From positions 2,709,001 to 2,773,000 of the forward strand of contig NZ_CP135076.1 of the NCBI RefSeq assembly GCF_032229225.1: a DNA stretch of 64,000 bases. The letters run 5' to 3'. Below are positions 26,131 to 35,656 of the stretch, piece after piece. The number at the start of each line of letters is the position of its first letter. Position 1 is the first letter of the stretch. The translations under genes were made by a program, and so were the position numbers. The notes beneath the pieces were generated by a model that saw only the letters and a program-made list of their open reading frames with translations, made no database searches and was not told where the DNA came from. The stretch is from Stakelama saccharophila. Lineage in GTDB: Bacteria; Pseudomonadota; Alphaproteobacteria; Sphingomonadales; Sphingomonadaceae.

Positions 26131-26499
26131 ATGGGGCCGTCGCTTGCTCATCGTGTCCGCGTCGAGGCGCATGCCGTCTGGCTGGCGGTGCGCGATCCTC
26201 GCACGCCGTGGCCGGCGCGGATCGTCGGGCTGCTGGTGGCCGCATATGCGCTCTCACCGCTCGACTTGATCCCCGACTTCATTCCGGTTCTGGGCCTGGT
26301 CGACGACATGGTGCTCATCCCGGCCGGAATATGGCTGTTCGAGCGACTGATCCCGCGCGGCCGGATGGCGGAGCACCGCGCGGCCGCCGAGGCGGCGTCG
26401 GAGCGGCCGGTCTCGATACCGGGCGTGCTGATCGTGGTCGCCGTCTGGGCGCTCGCGGCCTGGCTGGTCTGGGGCTGGATCGCCACCTGGTGGGATTGA
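26131..26499 (+). CDS. YkvA-family (DUF1232) membrane protein
   Basis: This 122-residue protein carries the DUF1232 signature AYALSPLDLIPDFIPVLG followed by a second helix (VDDMVLIPAGIWLF), and a C-terminal hydrophobic helix (VLIVVAVWALAAWLVWGW). The family is membrane-associated and uncharacterised. ATG at 26131 is a plausible start; in-frame TTG and other codons upstream leave some uncertainty. Its stop converges with phaZ, which ends 33 bases away. Confidence 0.75.
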   Translation: MGPSLAHRVRVEAHAVWLAVRDPRTPWPARIVGLLVAAYALSPLDLIPDFIPVLGLVDDMVLIPAGIWLFERLIPRGRMAEHRAAAEAASERPVSIPGVLIVVAVWALAAWLVWGWIATWWD

Positions 26500-26531
26500 G
26501 AGCGCGCCGTGCCGTGCGCGACCGGGCGTCC

Positions 26532-27764
26532 TCAGTCCTGGTGGGCCGTGATCCAGTCCTCCAGCACCGGCGCGATGCGGGTGCGCCACTTGGAACCGTT
26601 GAAGATGCCGTAATGGCCGACACCGGAGGCCATATAGTATTTCTTGTCCTTCGCCGGCAGCTTTTCCGCGAGCGTCAGTGCCGCCTTCGTCTGGCCCAGG
26701 CCGGAGATGTCGTCGCGCTCACCCTCGATCGCCAACAGGGCGGTATCGGTGATGGCGTCCAGATCGACCCGTTCGCCGCGATGGCACATCGCGCCGTTCG
26801 GCAGCGCATGCTCCTGGAATACCAGTTCGACCGTCTGGAGATAGAATTCGGCCGTCATGTCGCAGACCGAGCGATATTCCTCGTAGAATCCCTGCGTGGC
26901 GGTCGCGCTTTCCTCGTCGCCCTGGACCAGATGCTTGAACATCTCCCAATGGCTCATCAGGTGGTTGCCGAGATTCATCGACATGAATCCGGCAAGCTGC
27001 AGAAATCCGGGATAAACCTGCCGCCCCGCACCGGCATAGGTCACCGGAACGGTGGCAATCACATTCTGTTCGAACCAGGCGAGCGGCCGTTCGGTCGCGA
27101 GCAGGTTCACCGCGGTCGGCGCCTCTCGCGTGTCGATCGGGCCGCCCATCATGGTGAGCGTGCGCGGCCGGTTCGGATGCTTGTCCGCGCCCATGACGGC
27201 GGTCGCGGCGTAGCAGGGCACCGATGGCTGGCACACGGCCAGCATGTGCGCGCGCGGATCGCCCTCCTCCCCGATCTTCGCGAGGAAATCGATCACATAG
27301 TCGATATAGTCGTCGAGATCGAACCGCCCCGCCGACACCGGCACGTGCTTGGCGTCGCGCCAGTCGGTGATATAGACGTCCGCGAACGGCAGCATGCGTT
27401 CCACCGTGCCGCGCAGCAGCGTGGCGAAATGGCCCGACATCGGCGCGACGATCAGCAGCTTGGGGCCGCCCGCCACGCCTTCGCGCACGAACCGCTTCAA
27501 CTGGCCGAACGGCTTGCGCAGGACGATTTCCTCGCGGACCGCCACGGTTCTGCCATCCACCGTGGTCGTGTCGAGCCCGAATTCGGGTTTGCCGCGCGGC
27601 GCGGCGGCATGGGCGAAGACCTCGAGCGCGGACGCCATGACGGGGCCGCCGCCGAAATAGGCGAACGGATTGTTCGGATTCTGCAGCCATCCCGCGCCGA
27701 AATTGGCCAGCGCGCTGGCGCCCGCCAGCATGGAACGTTGCATTTCGTACGCGTCGTAAAGCAT
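26532..27764 (-). CDS. phaZ: Intracellular poly(3-hydroxybutyrate) depolymerase
   Basis: This 410-residue alpha/beta-hydrolase-like protein belongs to the PhaZ intracellular depolymerase family (TIGR01849 type), which begins MLYDAYEMQRSMLAGAS. The proposed catalytic cysteine replaces serine in the elbow (LAVCQPSVP, Cys178), with the later acid in EGERDDISG and His in SGVGHYGIFNGSKW. It should mobilise stored PHB granules to 3-hydroxybutyrate. ATG at 27764 was chosen from family length; the longer frame to 28130 runs antisense to the ABC exporter. It is divergent from the ABC gene. Confidence 0.93.
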   Translation of the reverse strand: MLYDAYEMQRSMLAGASALANFGAGWLQNPNNPFAYFGGGPVMASALEVFAHAAAPRGKPEFGLDTTTVDGRTVAVREEIVLRKPFGQLKRFVREGVAGGPKLLIVAPMSGHFATLLRGTVERMLPFADVYITDWRDAKHVPVSAGRFDLDDYIDYVIDFLAKIGEEGDPRAHMLAVCQPSVPCYAATAVMGADKHPNRPRTLTMMGGPIDTREAPTAVNLLATERPLAWFEQNVIATVPVTYAGAGRQVYPGFLQLAGFMSMNLGNHLMSHWEMFKHLVQGDEESATATQGFYEEYRSVCDMTAEFYLQTVELVFQEHALPNGAMCHRGERVDLDAITDTALLAIEGERDDISGLGQTKAALTLAEKLPAKDKKYYMASGVGHYGIFNGSKWRTRIAPVLEDWITAHQD

Positions 27765-27906
27765 CGAGGACCTTCTTGCGTGCCCGCCACCCTGTGAAAA
27801 CGGCCACGGGATCGCAAGGTATAGCGGTTTCATGCTGCAACGCAACGCGCGCCGGTCATCCGGCCGGCGGCCTTTCTTCCTGCGGCCGATCGCGCTAACC
27901 GGGCGC

Positions 27907-29712
27907 ATGGCCGATACGCCCCCGACTCCGACCCCGCCCGCTCCCGCCACCGCCCGACCCGAGCAGCGCAAGCTCAGCAATCTCCTGATCGTCTGGCGCC
28001 ACACCGCGAAATACAAGCTGCAGATCGCGTGCGCGCTGGTGGCGCTGACGGTCGCCGCCGTCGCGACGCTGTGGATCCCGCATACGTTCCAGCAGGTGAT
28101 CGACCACGGCTTCGCCACCGGCGCCGGCACCGAGACGATCGCGCCTTATTTCGAGGAGATGCTGCTGGTCATCATCGTGTTGGCCCTGTCCTCTTCCGCG
28201 CGATTCTATTTCGTGTCCTGGCTGGGCGAGCGCACCGTCGCCGACATGCGGATCGCGGTGCAGCGCAATCTCCTGCGCCTCACGCCGCGCTGGTTCGAGG
28301 AGAACCGCCCCTCGGAAATCGCGTCGCGCCTTACCGCCGACACCGCCGTCGTGGAGGTCGTCGTCGGCACCACCCTGTCGGTGGCGCTCAGGAATCTCGT
28401 GCTGGCGGTCGGCGGCATCGCCTATCTGTTCACGCTGGCGCCGCGGCTGGCGCTGTGGCTGATCATCGGCATTCCAGCGGTATTGTTGCCGATCATCCTG
28501 CTGGGGCGCCGGGTGCGGCAATATTCGCGCAGCAGCCAGGACCGGATCGCCGATATCGGCGCGATCGCGGTGGAAACGCTGGGGGCGATGAAGATCGTCC
28601 AGGCGTTCGGGCAGGAACGGCGCGAAGGCGAACGGTTCGAAACGGCAGTGGGTGAAGGCTTCGCCACGGCCAAACGCCGCATCGGCATCCGCGCGGTGCT
28701 GACGGCATTCGTCATCACCCTCGTCTTCGGCGCCGTGACGCTGATCCTGTGGGATGCCGTCCATGCGGTCGCGAGCGGAGAATTGTCGGGCGGATCGCTA
28801 ACCGCCTTCGTCTTCACCGCGGTGATCGTCACGGGCGCATTCCAGGCGCTCAGCGACGTGCTGGGCGAATTGCTGCGCGGGTCGGGCGCGGCGGCGCGGC
28901 TGTCCGAACTGCTCGCGGCGGAGCCGGAGATCACCGCGCCCGCCGACCCCGTCGCGCTGCCGGCCCCGGTTCTCGGCGCGATCACGTTCGATCACGTGAC
29001 CTTCCATTATCCCAGCCGCCCGGATCTGGCGGCGCTCCATGATTTCTCGCTGGAGGTGACGCCGGGGGAGACGGTGGCGGTGGTCGGCCCTTCGGGCGCC
29101 GGCAAGTCGACATTGTTCGCGCTGATCGAGCGCTTCTACGACACTTCCAGCGGCGAGGTGCGGGTCGACGGCGTGCCGGTGCACCGCGCCGATCCGGCGG
29201 CGCTGCGCGCCCAGATCGCCATGGTGCCGCAGGAGACGGTGATCTTCGGCGCGTCGGCGCGCGACAATCTGCGCTATGGCCGGTGGGAAGCGAGCGACGC
29301 GGAATTGTGGCGGGCGGCAGAGGCTGCAAATGCCGCTTCCTTCCTGCGCGCGCTGCCGGACGGGCTGGACACCTTCCTCGGCGAAGGCGGCGCCCGCCTG
29401 TCCGGCGGACAGCGCCAGCGCATCGCCATCGCCCGCGCGCTGTTGCGTGATGCCCCCATCCTCCTCCTCGACGAGGCGACCTCCGCGCTCGATGCCGAAA
29501 GCGAACGGCTGGTGCAGGAGGCGCTGGAAGGCCTGATGGCGAACCGCACGACCCTGGTGATCGCGCACCGCCTCGCGACCGTGCGTGCGGCGCAGCGGAT
29601 CGTGGTGATGGACGAAGGCCGGATCGTCGAGACCGGGTCGCATGCCGACCTGATCCGACGCGACGGGCTCTATGCCCGGCTCGCCAGCCTGCAGTTCAGC
29701 CAAGCCGCCTGA
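27907..29712 (+). CDS. ABC exporter with fused membrane and ATPase domains
   Basis: This 601-residue half-transporter has six N-terminal membrane helices (about residues 40-330) and an ATP-binding cassette. Walker A is GPSGAGKST near residue 395, the ABC signature is LSGGQRQRIAIARALL near 498, Walker B is ILLLDEATSALD near 518, and the switch His lies in VIAHRLATV. The overall form is MsbA/LmrA-like exporter, probably functioning as a homodimer. Substrate is not predictable. Start at 27907 (MADTPPTPTPPAP) avoids a long basic leader that begins at 27832. It is divergent from phaZ across 142 bases. Confidence 0.9.
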   Translation: MADTPPTPTPPAPATARPEQRKLSNLLIVWRHTAKYKLQIACALVALTVAAVATLWIPHTFQQVIDHGFATGAGTETIAPYFEEMLLVIIVLALSSSARFYFVSWLGERTVADMRIAVQRNLLRLTPRWFEENRPSEIASRLTADTAVVEVVVGTTLSVALRNLVLAVGGIAYLFTLAPRLALWLIIGIPAVLLPIILLGRRVRQYSRSSQDRIADIGAIAVETLGAMKIVQAFGQERREGERFETAVGEGFATAKRRIGIRAVLTAFVITLVFGAVTLILWDAVHAVASGELSGGSLTAFVFTAVIVTGAFQALSDVLGELLRGSGAAARLSELLAAEPEITAPADPVALPAPVLGAITFDHVTFHYPSRPDLAALHDFSLEVTPGETVAVVGPSGAGKSTLFALIERFYDTSSGEVRVDGVPVHRADPAALRAQIAMVPQETVIFGASARDNLRYGRWEASDAELWRAAEAANAASFLRALPDGLDTFLGEGGARLSGGQRQRIAIARALLRDAPILLLDEATSALDAESERLVQEALEGLMANRTTLVIAHRLATVRAAQRIVVMDEGRIVETGSHADLIRRDGLYARLASLQFSQAA

Positions 29713-29718
29713 CGCGAT

Positions 29719-30027
29719 TCAGCCTCTGCGCTTCCTGAGCGCGGCGGCGCCACCGATCATGCCGAGCAAGGTCGCGACGATCGCGCCGGTGCGGATACGT
29801 CCGCGTATTTCGGCGTCGCGGCCATAGGCATCCATGTCGACATAGAATCCGCCGCGATTGTCCTGTTTGACGACGCCGCGCGCGCGCAGATCCTCGAAAA
29901 GGCTGCGGTCGGCCTCGTTCTGCGGCTCCCAGGCGATCGCCTTGTCGCGCGAACTCGCGCCCTTGGACAGGAAATGGGCGATGATCCTGCGCCAGCGCCT
30001 GGTGCGGATTGCCGGGAATGTAGCCAT
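29719..30027 (-). CDS. Hypothetical protein with C-terminal membrane helix (102 aa)
   Basis: A soluble basic-rich part (RRWRRIIAHFLSKGASSRDKAIAWEPQ) with a compact DUF-like helix region (LFEDLRARGVVKQDNRGGFYVDMDAYG) is followed by one hydrophobic helix (GAIVATLLGMIGGAAAL) and a basic end. No family is identified. The gene lies downstream of rnr on the same strand, with a 75-base gap, and converges with the ABC exporter. The start at 30027 has an AAGAG sequence at about the right distance. Confidence 0.65.
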   Translation of the reverse strand: MATFPAIRTRRWRRIIAHFLSKGASSRDKAIAWEPQNEADRSLFEDLRARGVVKQDNRGGFYVDMDAYGRDAEIRGRIRTGAIVATLLGMIGGAAALRKRRG

Positions 30028-30102
30028 GTCCTCGCTCTTGATCGGTGATTACGCTCATGTCGTCCAACCCCGGAGGCGGCCACGGCGTTCCCTGATGGCC
30101 CG

Positions 30103-32436
30103 CTAACCCTTCCTGCCCTGGTGCTTGATGTTTTTCGGCCGGCCGCGGTGCTTGATAACGCGCCTGGGCCTTCCCTTGTGCTTGAACGTGCCCGTAGATG
30201 CCGAACCCTTGCCATCGGGCAGTTCGAAGCGCAGCGCCCCGGACACCGGGTTGGCCTCGACCAGCTTCAGCGGCAGGCGCTGACCGAGCGTGAATTCCTC
30301 GCCCGAATCCTCTCCCACCAGTTTCTGCCCCGCCTCGTCATAGCGGAAATATTCGCTTCCGAGATCGCGCGCGGGCACCAGCCCGTCGCCGCCGATCCCG
30401 TCGACGGTCGCAAAGAAGCCGAAATTGAGCACGCCGGTGATGCGCGTCTCCATCACCTGCCCCACCTTTTCCGAAAGATAGGCGGCGACATAGCGGTCGG
30501 TGGTGTCGCGTTCGGCCTCCATCGCACGGCGTTCGAGCTGGCTGATGGATTCGCCGATATGTTCCATGTTGGCGGCTTCCTCGCTCGTCAACCCGCCAGG
30601 GCCGAGGCCGAACGCCTCGACGAGAGAGCGGTGGACGATCAGGTCGGCATAGCGGCGGATGGGCGAGGTGAAGTGCGCATAGCTGCCCAATGACAACCCG
30701 AAATGGCCATGATTGGCGGGGCCGTAATAGGCTTGCGTCTGCGTGCGCAGGATCTGCTCCATCACCTGCGGGCGAAAATCGGCATCGCCGACGCGGTCGA
30801 TCACCCGGTTGAAGGTGGCGGGCTTGATGACCTGACCAAGGGTGAAGCTGATGTCGAAGGTGTCGAGATAGTCCTTGAGCGCGACCAGCTTCTCGCGCCC
30901 CGGCGTCTCGTGGATGCGGTACATGACCGGCGCCTTCTTGCGCTCGAGCGCCTTCGCCGCGGCGACATTGGCGGCGATCATGTAATCTTCGATCAGCTTG
31001 TGCGCATCGAGCCGCTCGCGCGGGGCGACCGACAGGATACGGCCCTGCTCGTCGAGTTCGATGCGACGCTCGGGCAGGTCGAGGTCGAGCGGCTCGCGCT
31101 TGCTGCGCGCCTTGTTGAGCGCGGCCCAGCAGGCCCAGAGGGGTTTGAGGGAGGTGTCCACCAGTTCGCGGGGCAACCCGCCGTTCGTGTCGAGCGAAGT
31201 CGAAACACGTGCCCCCTGCCCGTTCGCCTCGGCGTCTCTCGACTTCGCTCGAGACGAACGGGTTCGGTCGTTGGCGGCGTCGATCGCCGCCTGCGCGTCC
31301 TCATAGGCGATGTTCGCGGCGATACGGACGACCGCGCGGGTGAAGTGCCACGCCTTCAGCGTCCCGTCCTTGCCGATCCGCAGGTGACAGACCACCGCCG
31401 CACGGTCCTCGCCTTCCTTCAGCGAGCAGATACCGGCCGACAGCGTCTCGGGCAGCATCGGCACGACGCGGTCGGGGAAATAGACCGAATTGCCGCGCCG
31501 GCGCGCCTCGCGGTCGAGCGCGGAGCCGGGGCGGACGTAGAAGCTGACGTCCGCGATGGCGACGATCGCCTTCCAGCCGCCCTGATTGTCGGGATCGTCA
31601 TCGGGCGCGGCCCAGACGGCGTCGTCATGGTCGCGCGCGTCGGCGGGGTCGATCGCGACGATGGGGATGTCGCGCAGGTCTTCGCGCTCGCCCAGCTTCT
31701 GCCTTGCGACGCGCCGCGCTTCTTCCAGCACCTCGTCGGAGAAGGTGTCCGGAATACCCAGCTTGTGGATCGCGATCATCGAGAAGCTGCGCGGGGCGAA
31801 GGGGTCGCCCAGGCGCTGCACGATACGCGCGGTCATGCGCGGCGGCCTGCCCGCTTTCTCCGCCAGTACCAGGTCGCCCGGTTCGGCATCGCCGACATCG
31901 GACACACGAAATTCGCGCCGCTCCTTCTTCTCCACGCCCTTCAGGAACAATGCGCCATTCTCCTCGTGGAGAACGCCCAGCATCTGTTCCCCGGACGATT
32001 TGAGCTTCTTCATCGGATGGGCGATCCAGCCCTTGCCTGCCTCCTCGGTGCGCGCGAGGATACGGTCGCCTACGCCGAGCGCGCCGCGTTTCGAGCGCTC
32101 CTTCACCCGCAGGCGGGGCTCGGGGATGCCCTCGGCCTCCCAGCGTTCGGGCTGCGCCCAGACATTGCCGCTGTCATCCACATCCGTGATGCGCAGCACC
32201 GTTACCCTGGGAAGCCCGCCCATCTTGTGAAAGGCGCGGCCGGGTGCGCTGTCGATCAGCCCTTCGTCGCCCATGTCGCGCAGCAGCTTCTTGAGGCCGA
32301 TCTTGTCCTGCCCCTTCAACCCGAAGGCGCGCGCGATCTCGCGCTTGCCCGCGGGCTGGTCGGAACTTTCGATGAAATCCAGTATCTGCTGCCGTGTCGG
32401 CAGTCCGGCTTGTTTGGTTGTCTTTTCTTTTGCCAT
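30103..32436 (-). CDS. rnr: Ribonuclease R with an in-frame repeat insertion
   Basis: This 777-residue 3'-5' exoribonuclease has N-terminal cold-shock/HTH-like domains, the RNB catalytic domain from about residue 240 (Asp-rich motif DPADARDHDDAVW) and a C-terminal S1 domain with a basic tail (RRVIKHRGRPK). It degrades structured RNA. Residues 393-419 are encoded by the palindromic element at 31181-31261 and read RSSRAKSRDAE...VSTSLDTNGG. They have no counterpart in the normal RNB fold, but the frame stays open and flanking motifs (IAYEDAQAAID before, ELVDTSLKPLW after) look normal. Start at 32436 (MAKEKTTKQAGLP) follows the family. Divergent from glpD. Confidence 0.93.
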   Translation of the reverse strand: MAKEKTTKQAGLPTRQQILDFIESSDQPAGKREIARAFGLKGQDKIGLKKLLRDMGDEGLIDSAPGRAFHKMGGLPRVTVLRITDVDDSGNVWAQPERWEAEGIPEPRLRVKERSKRGALGVGDRILARTEEAGKGWIAHPMKKLKSSGEQMLGVLHEENGALFLKGVEKKERREFRVSDVGDAEPGDLVLAEKAGRPPRMTARIVQRLGDPFAPRSFSMIAIHKLGIPDTFSDEVLEEARRVARQKLGEREDLRDIPIVAIDPADARDHDDAVWAAPDDDPDNQGGWKAIVAIADVSFYVRPGSALDREARRRGNSVYFPDRVVPMLPETLSAGICSLKEGEDRAAVVCHLRIGKDGTLKAWHFTRAVVRIAANIAYEDAQAAIDAANDRTRSSRAKSRDAEANGQGARVSTSLDTNGGLPRELVDTSLKPLWACWAALNKARSKREPLDLDLPERRIELDEQGRILSVAPRERLDAHKLIEDYMIAANVAAAKALERKKAPVMYRIHETPGREKLVALKDYLDTFDISFTLGQVIKPATFNRVIDRVGDADFRPQVMEQILRTQTQAYYGPANHGHFGLSLGSYAHFTSPIRRYADLIVHRSLVEAFGLGPGGLTSEEAANMEHIGESISQLERRAMEAERDTTDRYVAAYLSEKVGQVMETRITGVLNFGFFATVDGIGGDGLVPARDLGSEYFRYDEAGQKLVGEDSGEEFTLGQRLPLKLVEANPVSGALRFELPDGKGSASTGTFKHKGRPRRVIKHRGRPKNIKHQGRKG
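31181..31261. repeat. Palindromic element, family B, inside rnr
   Basis: This 81-base element has inverted ends: CCGTTCG at 31181-31187 and CGAACGG at 31255-31261, with inner arms TCGAGCGAAGTCGA and TCGACTTCGCTCGA. It is 27 codons long and leaves the rnr frame open. The same family, with 80-81 bases, lies inside glyS at 60261-60340, and both copies encode VSTSLDTNG in the same reading frame. Confidence 0.9.
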
Positions 32437-32541
32437 TGACGTCCGATATAGGAATTTCGCGGGCCGCACGCCAGCAATGGGACGGAAGCGGCGTCACTTT
32501 CCGGCTTTCGCCGCGATGTCGGTTGCCGCTAGAGCAGGGGC

Positions 32542-34011
32542 GTGACCTACGACCTCCTCATCATCGGCGGCGGGATCAACGGCTGCGCCATCGCGCGCGA
32601 AGCGGCGCTGGGTGGGCTCAAGGTGCTGCTGGTCGAAAAGGACGACCTGGCCGGGCATACGTCCTCGGCCTCGACCAAGCTGATCCATGGCGGGCTTCGC
32701 TATCTGGAATATTACGAATTCGGCCTGGTGCGCGAGGCGTTGCGGGAACGTGAGCGGCTGCTGCGCGCAGCCCCCCACCTGATCGAGCCCATGACCTTCG
32801 TCCTGCCGATGCAGCATGGCGGGCGGCCGCGCTGGGTGATCCGCGCGGGGCTGTGGCTCTACGATCTGCTCGCGGGCAAATCGTCGCTGCCGCGGTCGCG
32901 CTCGCTGAAGGCCAAAGACAGCGTCTATATCCGCCAGCTCAAATGGCCGATGAAGGGCTTCGTCTATTCCGATGCCTGGGTCGACGATGCGCGGCTGACG
33001 CTGCACAATGCGATCGACGCGGCCGAAACCGGTGCGGAAATCGCGCCCCGCACCGAACTGACCGCCGCCATCCGGCATGGCGACCACTGGCAGGCGATGC
33101 TGTCCGACGGACGCAGCGTGACCGCGCGCGGGCTGGTCAACGCCACCGGCCCATGGGTCGCCGGAACGCTGGATCGGATCGGCGTGCGCACGAAAAACCG
33201 GGTGCGGCTGGTGAAAGGCAGCCATATCGTCGTGCCGCGCCTGTATAACGGAGCGCAGGCCTATATCCTGCAGCAACCCGACGGACGGATCGTCTTCGCG
33301 ATCAACTATCTGGGATACTATACCATGGTCGGCACCACCGACATACCGGTCGACAGCCCGGACGACGCGCGGATCGAGCGCGACGAGGTCGACTATCTCT
33401 GCGCCGCCGTGAACGACTATTTCAGCCGCCATGTCGGACCGGACGAAGTGACATCGCACTGGTCCGGCGTGCGGCCGCTCTATGACGACGGCGAAAGCGA
33501 TGCGAGCGCGGTGACGCGCGAATACAAGCTGGAATGCGATGTCGACGCCGCGCCGGTGCTTTCGGTGTTCGGCGGCAAGATCACGACGGCGCGCGCATTG
33601 GCGGAGGATGCGCTGGCGAAGATCGGCCCGCCGCTCGGCATCGATCCGCGCCCGATGACGCGCAACCGCCCCTTCCCCGGCGGCGCCATTCCCGATTTCG
33701 ATCGCTTTCTCGATTCGGTGCGCGAGCGCTGGCCGTTCCTGGGCGATTCCCGCTCGCTGCGCATGGCGCGGGCCTATGGCGCCCGGCTGACCGAGATGCT
33801 CGACGGGATCGACAGCGAGGCGGCGATGGGCCGGCACTTCGGTTCCGGTCTGACGGAACTGGAAGCGCGCTGGATGCAGCGGCGCGAATGGGCGGTGACG
33901 GTCGAGGACGCGCTAGAACGGCGCAGTAAACTGGGACTGCTGATGAGCGACGAAGAGCGCGCCGGTTTCGCCGACTGGTGGATGCAGTCGACGGAAGAAG
34001 CGGTCGCCTGA
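32542..34011 (+). CDS. glpD: Aerobic glycerol-3-phosphate dehydrogenase
   Basis: This 489-residue FAD-dependent enzyme oxidises sn-glycerol-3-phosphate to dihydroxyacetone phosphate and passes electrons to the quinone pool at the inner membrane. The dinucleotide-binding signature is DLLIIGGGINGCAIAREAA (residues 4-22). TSSASTKLIHGGLRYLEYYE and the later ATGPWVAGTLD and FGGKITTARALAEDAL blocks are typical of GlpD. It begins with GTG at 32542, and rnr lies divergently about 105 bases away. No regulatory genes for glycerol are adjacent. Confidence 0.93.
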   Translation: MTYDLLIIGGGINGCAIAREAALGGLKVLLVEKDDLAGHTSSASTKLIHGGLRYLEYYEFGLVREALRERERLLRAAPHLIEPMTFVLPMQHGGRPRWVIRAGLWLYDLLAGKSSLPRSRSLKAKDSVYIRQLKWPMKGFVYSDAWVDDARLTLHNAIDAAETGAEIAPRTELTAAIRHGDHWQAMLSDGRSVTARGLVNATGPWVAGTLDRIGVRTKNRVRLVKGSHIVVPRLYNGAQAYILQQPDGRIVFAINYLGYYTMVGTTDIPVDSPDDARIERDEVDYLCAAVNDYFSRHVGPDEVTSHWSGVRPLYDDGESDASAVTREYKLECDVDAAPVLSVFGGKITTARALAEDALAKIGPPLGIDPRPMTRNRPFPGGAIPDFDRFLDSVRERWPFLGDSRSLRMARAYGARLTEMLDGIDSEAAMGRHFGSGLTELEARWMQRREWAVTVEDALERRSKLGLLMSDEERAGFADWWMQSTEEAVA

Positions 34012-34066
34012 ACGTCCGACCGGATCGCGTCCGGCCTGTCGACAAGGCGCCACAGCCGCGGCGGGA

Positions 34067-35599
34067 TCAATAAGCGCGCGCCACCAGAATGCGCTCGACC
34101 GCCGGTTCGCCGGTAAAGATACAGGTGCCGTCCGCATCGCGCGCATCGTTGGGCACGTTGCGAAAGGTCAGCTTGTGCGCCTTCAGCCGCTCGACGACCT
34201 TGTCCAGCTCGGCGCCCGTCGGGCGCGCCCACTGCACCTCGGCCCAGCCGGGATGCTTGCCGCCGCTGCGGAAATAATCGACCAGCTTGTCGAAATCGGT
34301 GATGGAACGGCTGATGCTCGCCTCCATCCGCTCGCGCGCGCCCAGCAACGCCCGTTTCTGCGCGCTTTCCAGGATCGCCTTGGCCGCGTCGAGGAATTCG
34401 CCCTTGGCCATCACGGTGCTGTCGAGCTTGCCGTCCTCGCGGTGGAGCCGGTCGCGGCGGATGACCGAGACGTTGCCGCCGGCGACGTCGCGGCCGCCGA
34501 CTTCCAGGATCACGGGCGCGCCTTTCTTCACCCATCCCCAGCGCTTGGTGACGGGCCTGGTCTCCTTGGTGTCCAGCCAGACGCGCAGCGGTTCGCCAAA
34601 GGCGTATTGCTTGCGCAGCTCGTACCACAATTCGTTGCAGTACCGCTTGATCTGCTCATCCTCGGGCCCGCCGCGCAACAGCGGCACGATGACGATCTGG
34701 TGCGGTGCAATGCGCGGCGGCACGCGCAGGCCGTCGTCATCGCCGTGAACCATGATCAGCCCGCCGATCATGCGTGTCGACATGCCCCAGCTCGTCGTCC
34801 AGGCATGGTCGAACTCGCCTTCGGAATTCTGATAGCGGATGTTCTGCGCCTTGGCGAAGGTCTGCCCCAGAAAGTGCGAGGTGCCGGCCTGCAGCGCCTT
34901 GCCGTCCTGCATCATCGCCTCGATCGACCAGGTCGCATCGGCGCCGGGGAAGCGCTCATTCTCCGGCTTCTCGCCCGCGATCACGGGCATGGCGACGCAT
35001 TCCTCGGCAAAGCTGCGATAGACCTCGAGCATGCGCAGCGTCTCCAGTCGCGCCTCCTCCTCGGTCGAATGCGCCGTATGGCCTTCCTGCCAGAGAAATT
35101 CCGAGGTGCGCAGGAACATGCGGGTACGCATTTCCCAGCGCACGACATTGGCCCACTGGTTGATCATCACCGGCAGGTCGCGCCAGCTCTGAATCCAGCG
35201 CGAAAATGCGTTGCCGATCACCGTTTCCGAGGTCGGGCGCACGATCAGCGGCTCTTCCAGCTTCGCCTCGGGATCGGGAATCAGCCTGCCGTCCTTCATC
35301 ACCAGCCGGTGATGGGTGACGACCGCCATCTCCTTGGCGAAGCCGTCGACATGCTCGGCCTCCTTCTCGAAGTTCGACAGCGGAATGAAGAGCGGAAAAT
35401 AGCAGTTCTCGTGCCCCGTTTCCTTGATCCGGTCGTCGAGCAGACGCTGGATGCGTTCCCAGATGCCATAGCCCCAGGGCCGAATGACCATGCACCCGCG
35501 CACGCCCGATTCCTCGGCCAGATCGGCTTCGGTGATGACGTGCTGATACCATTGGGCGAAATCGTCTTCGCGGGTGACGGGCAGGGCGTGCTTGGGCAT
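34067..35599 (-). CDS. proS: Prolyl-tRNA synthetase, archaeal/eukaryote-like type
   Basis: This 510-residue class II synthetase charges tRNA-Pro. Motif 2 is visible as RTSEFLWQEGHTAH and motif 3-like HGDDDGLRVPPRIAPHQIV. The C-terminal anticodon-binding domain and the terminal Tyr (RILVARAY) place it with the short archaeal/eukaryote-like ProRS rather than the editing-domain bacterial form. Residues 1-4 of the longest frame are trimmed because the ATG at 35599 (MPKHALPVTREDDFAQW) matches family starts. It is convergent with glpD and divergent from the DMT transporter (58 bases). Confidence 0.93.
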   Translation of the reverse strand: MPKHALPVTREDDFAQWYQHVITEADLAEESGVRGCMVIRPWGYGIWERIQRLLDDRIKETGHENCYFPLFIPLSNFEKEAEHVDGFAKEMAVVTHHRLVMKDGRLIPDPEAKLEEPLIVRPTSETVIGNAFSRWIQSWRDLPVMINQWANVVRWEMRTRMFLRTSEFLWQEGHTAHSTEEEARLETLRMLEVYRSFAEECVAMPVIAGEKPENERFPGADATWSIEAMMQDGKALQAGTSHFLGQTFAKAQNIRYQNSEGEFDHAWTTSWGMSTRMIGGLIMVHGDDDGLRVPPRIAPHQIVIVPLLRGGPEDEQIKRYCNELWYELRKQYAFGEPLRVWLDTKETRPVTKRWGWVKKGAPVILEVGGRDVAGGNVSVIRRDRLHREDGKLDSTVMAKGEFLDAAKAILESAQKRALLGARERMEASISRSITDFDKLVDYFRSGGKHPGWAEVQWARPTGAELDKVVERLKAHKLTFRNVPNDARDADGTCIFTGEPAVERILVARAY

Positions 35600-35656
35600 G
35601 ACGGCTTTCAAAGATTACGCTTTATCCAGCCTGTAACGGCAACCTAAAGCGGGTCA

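Noticed and set aside
30703..32439. 578-codon antisense frame in rnr
   Set aside because: It is a shadow of the RNB coding frame; no start context or motif.
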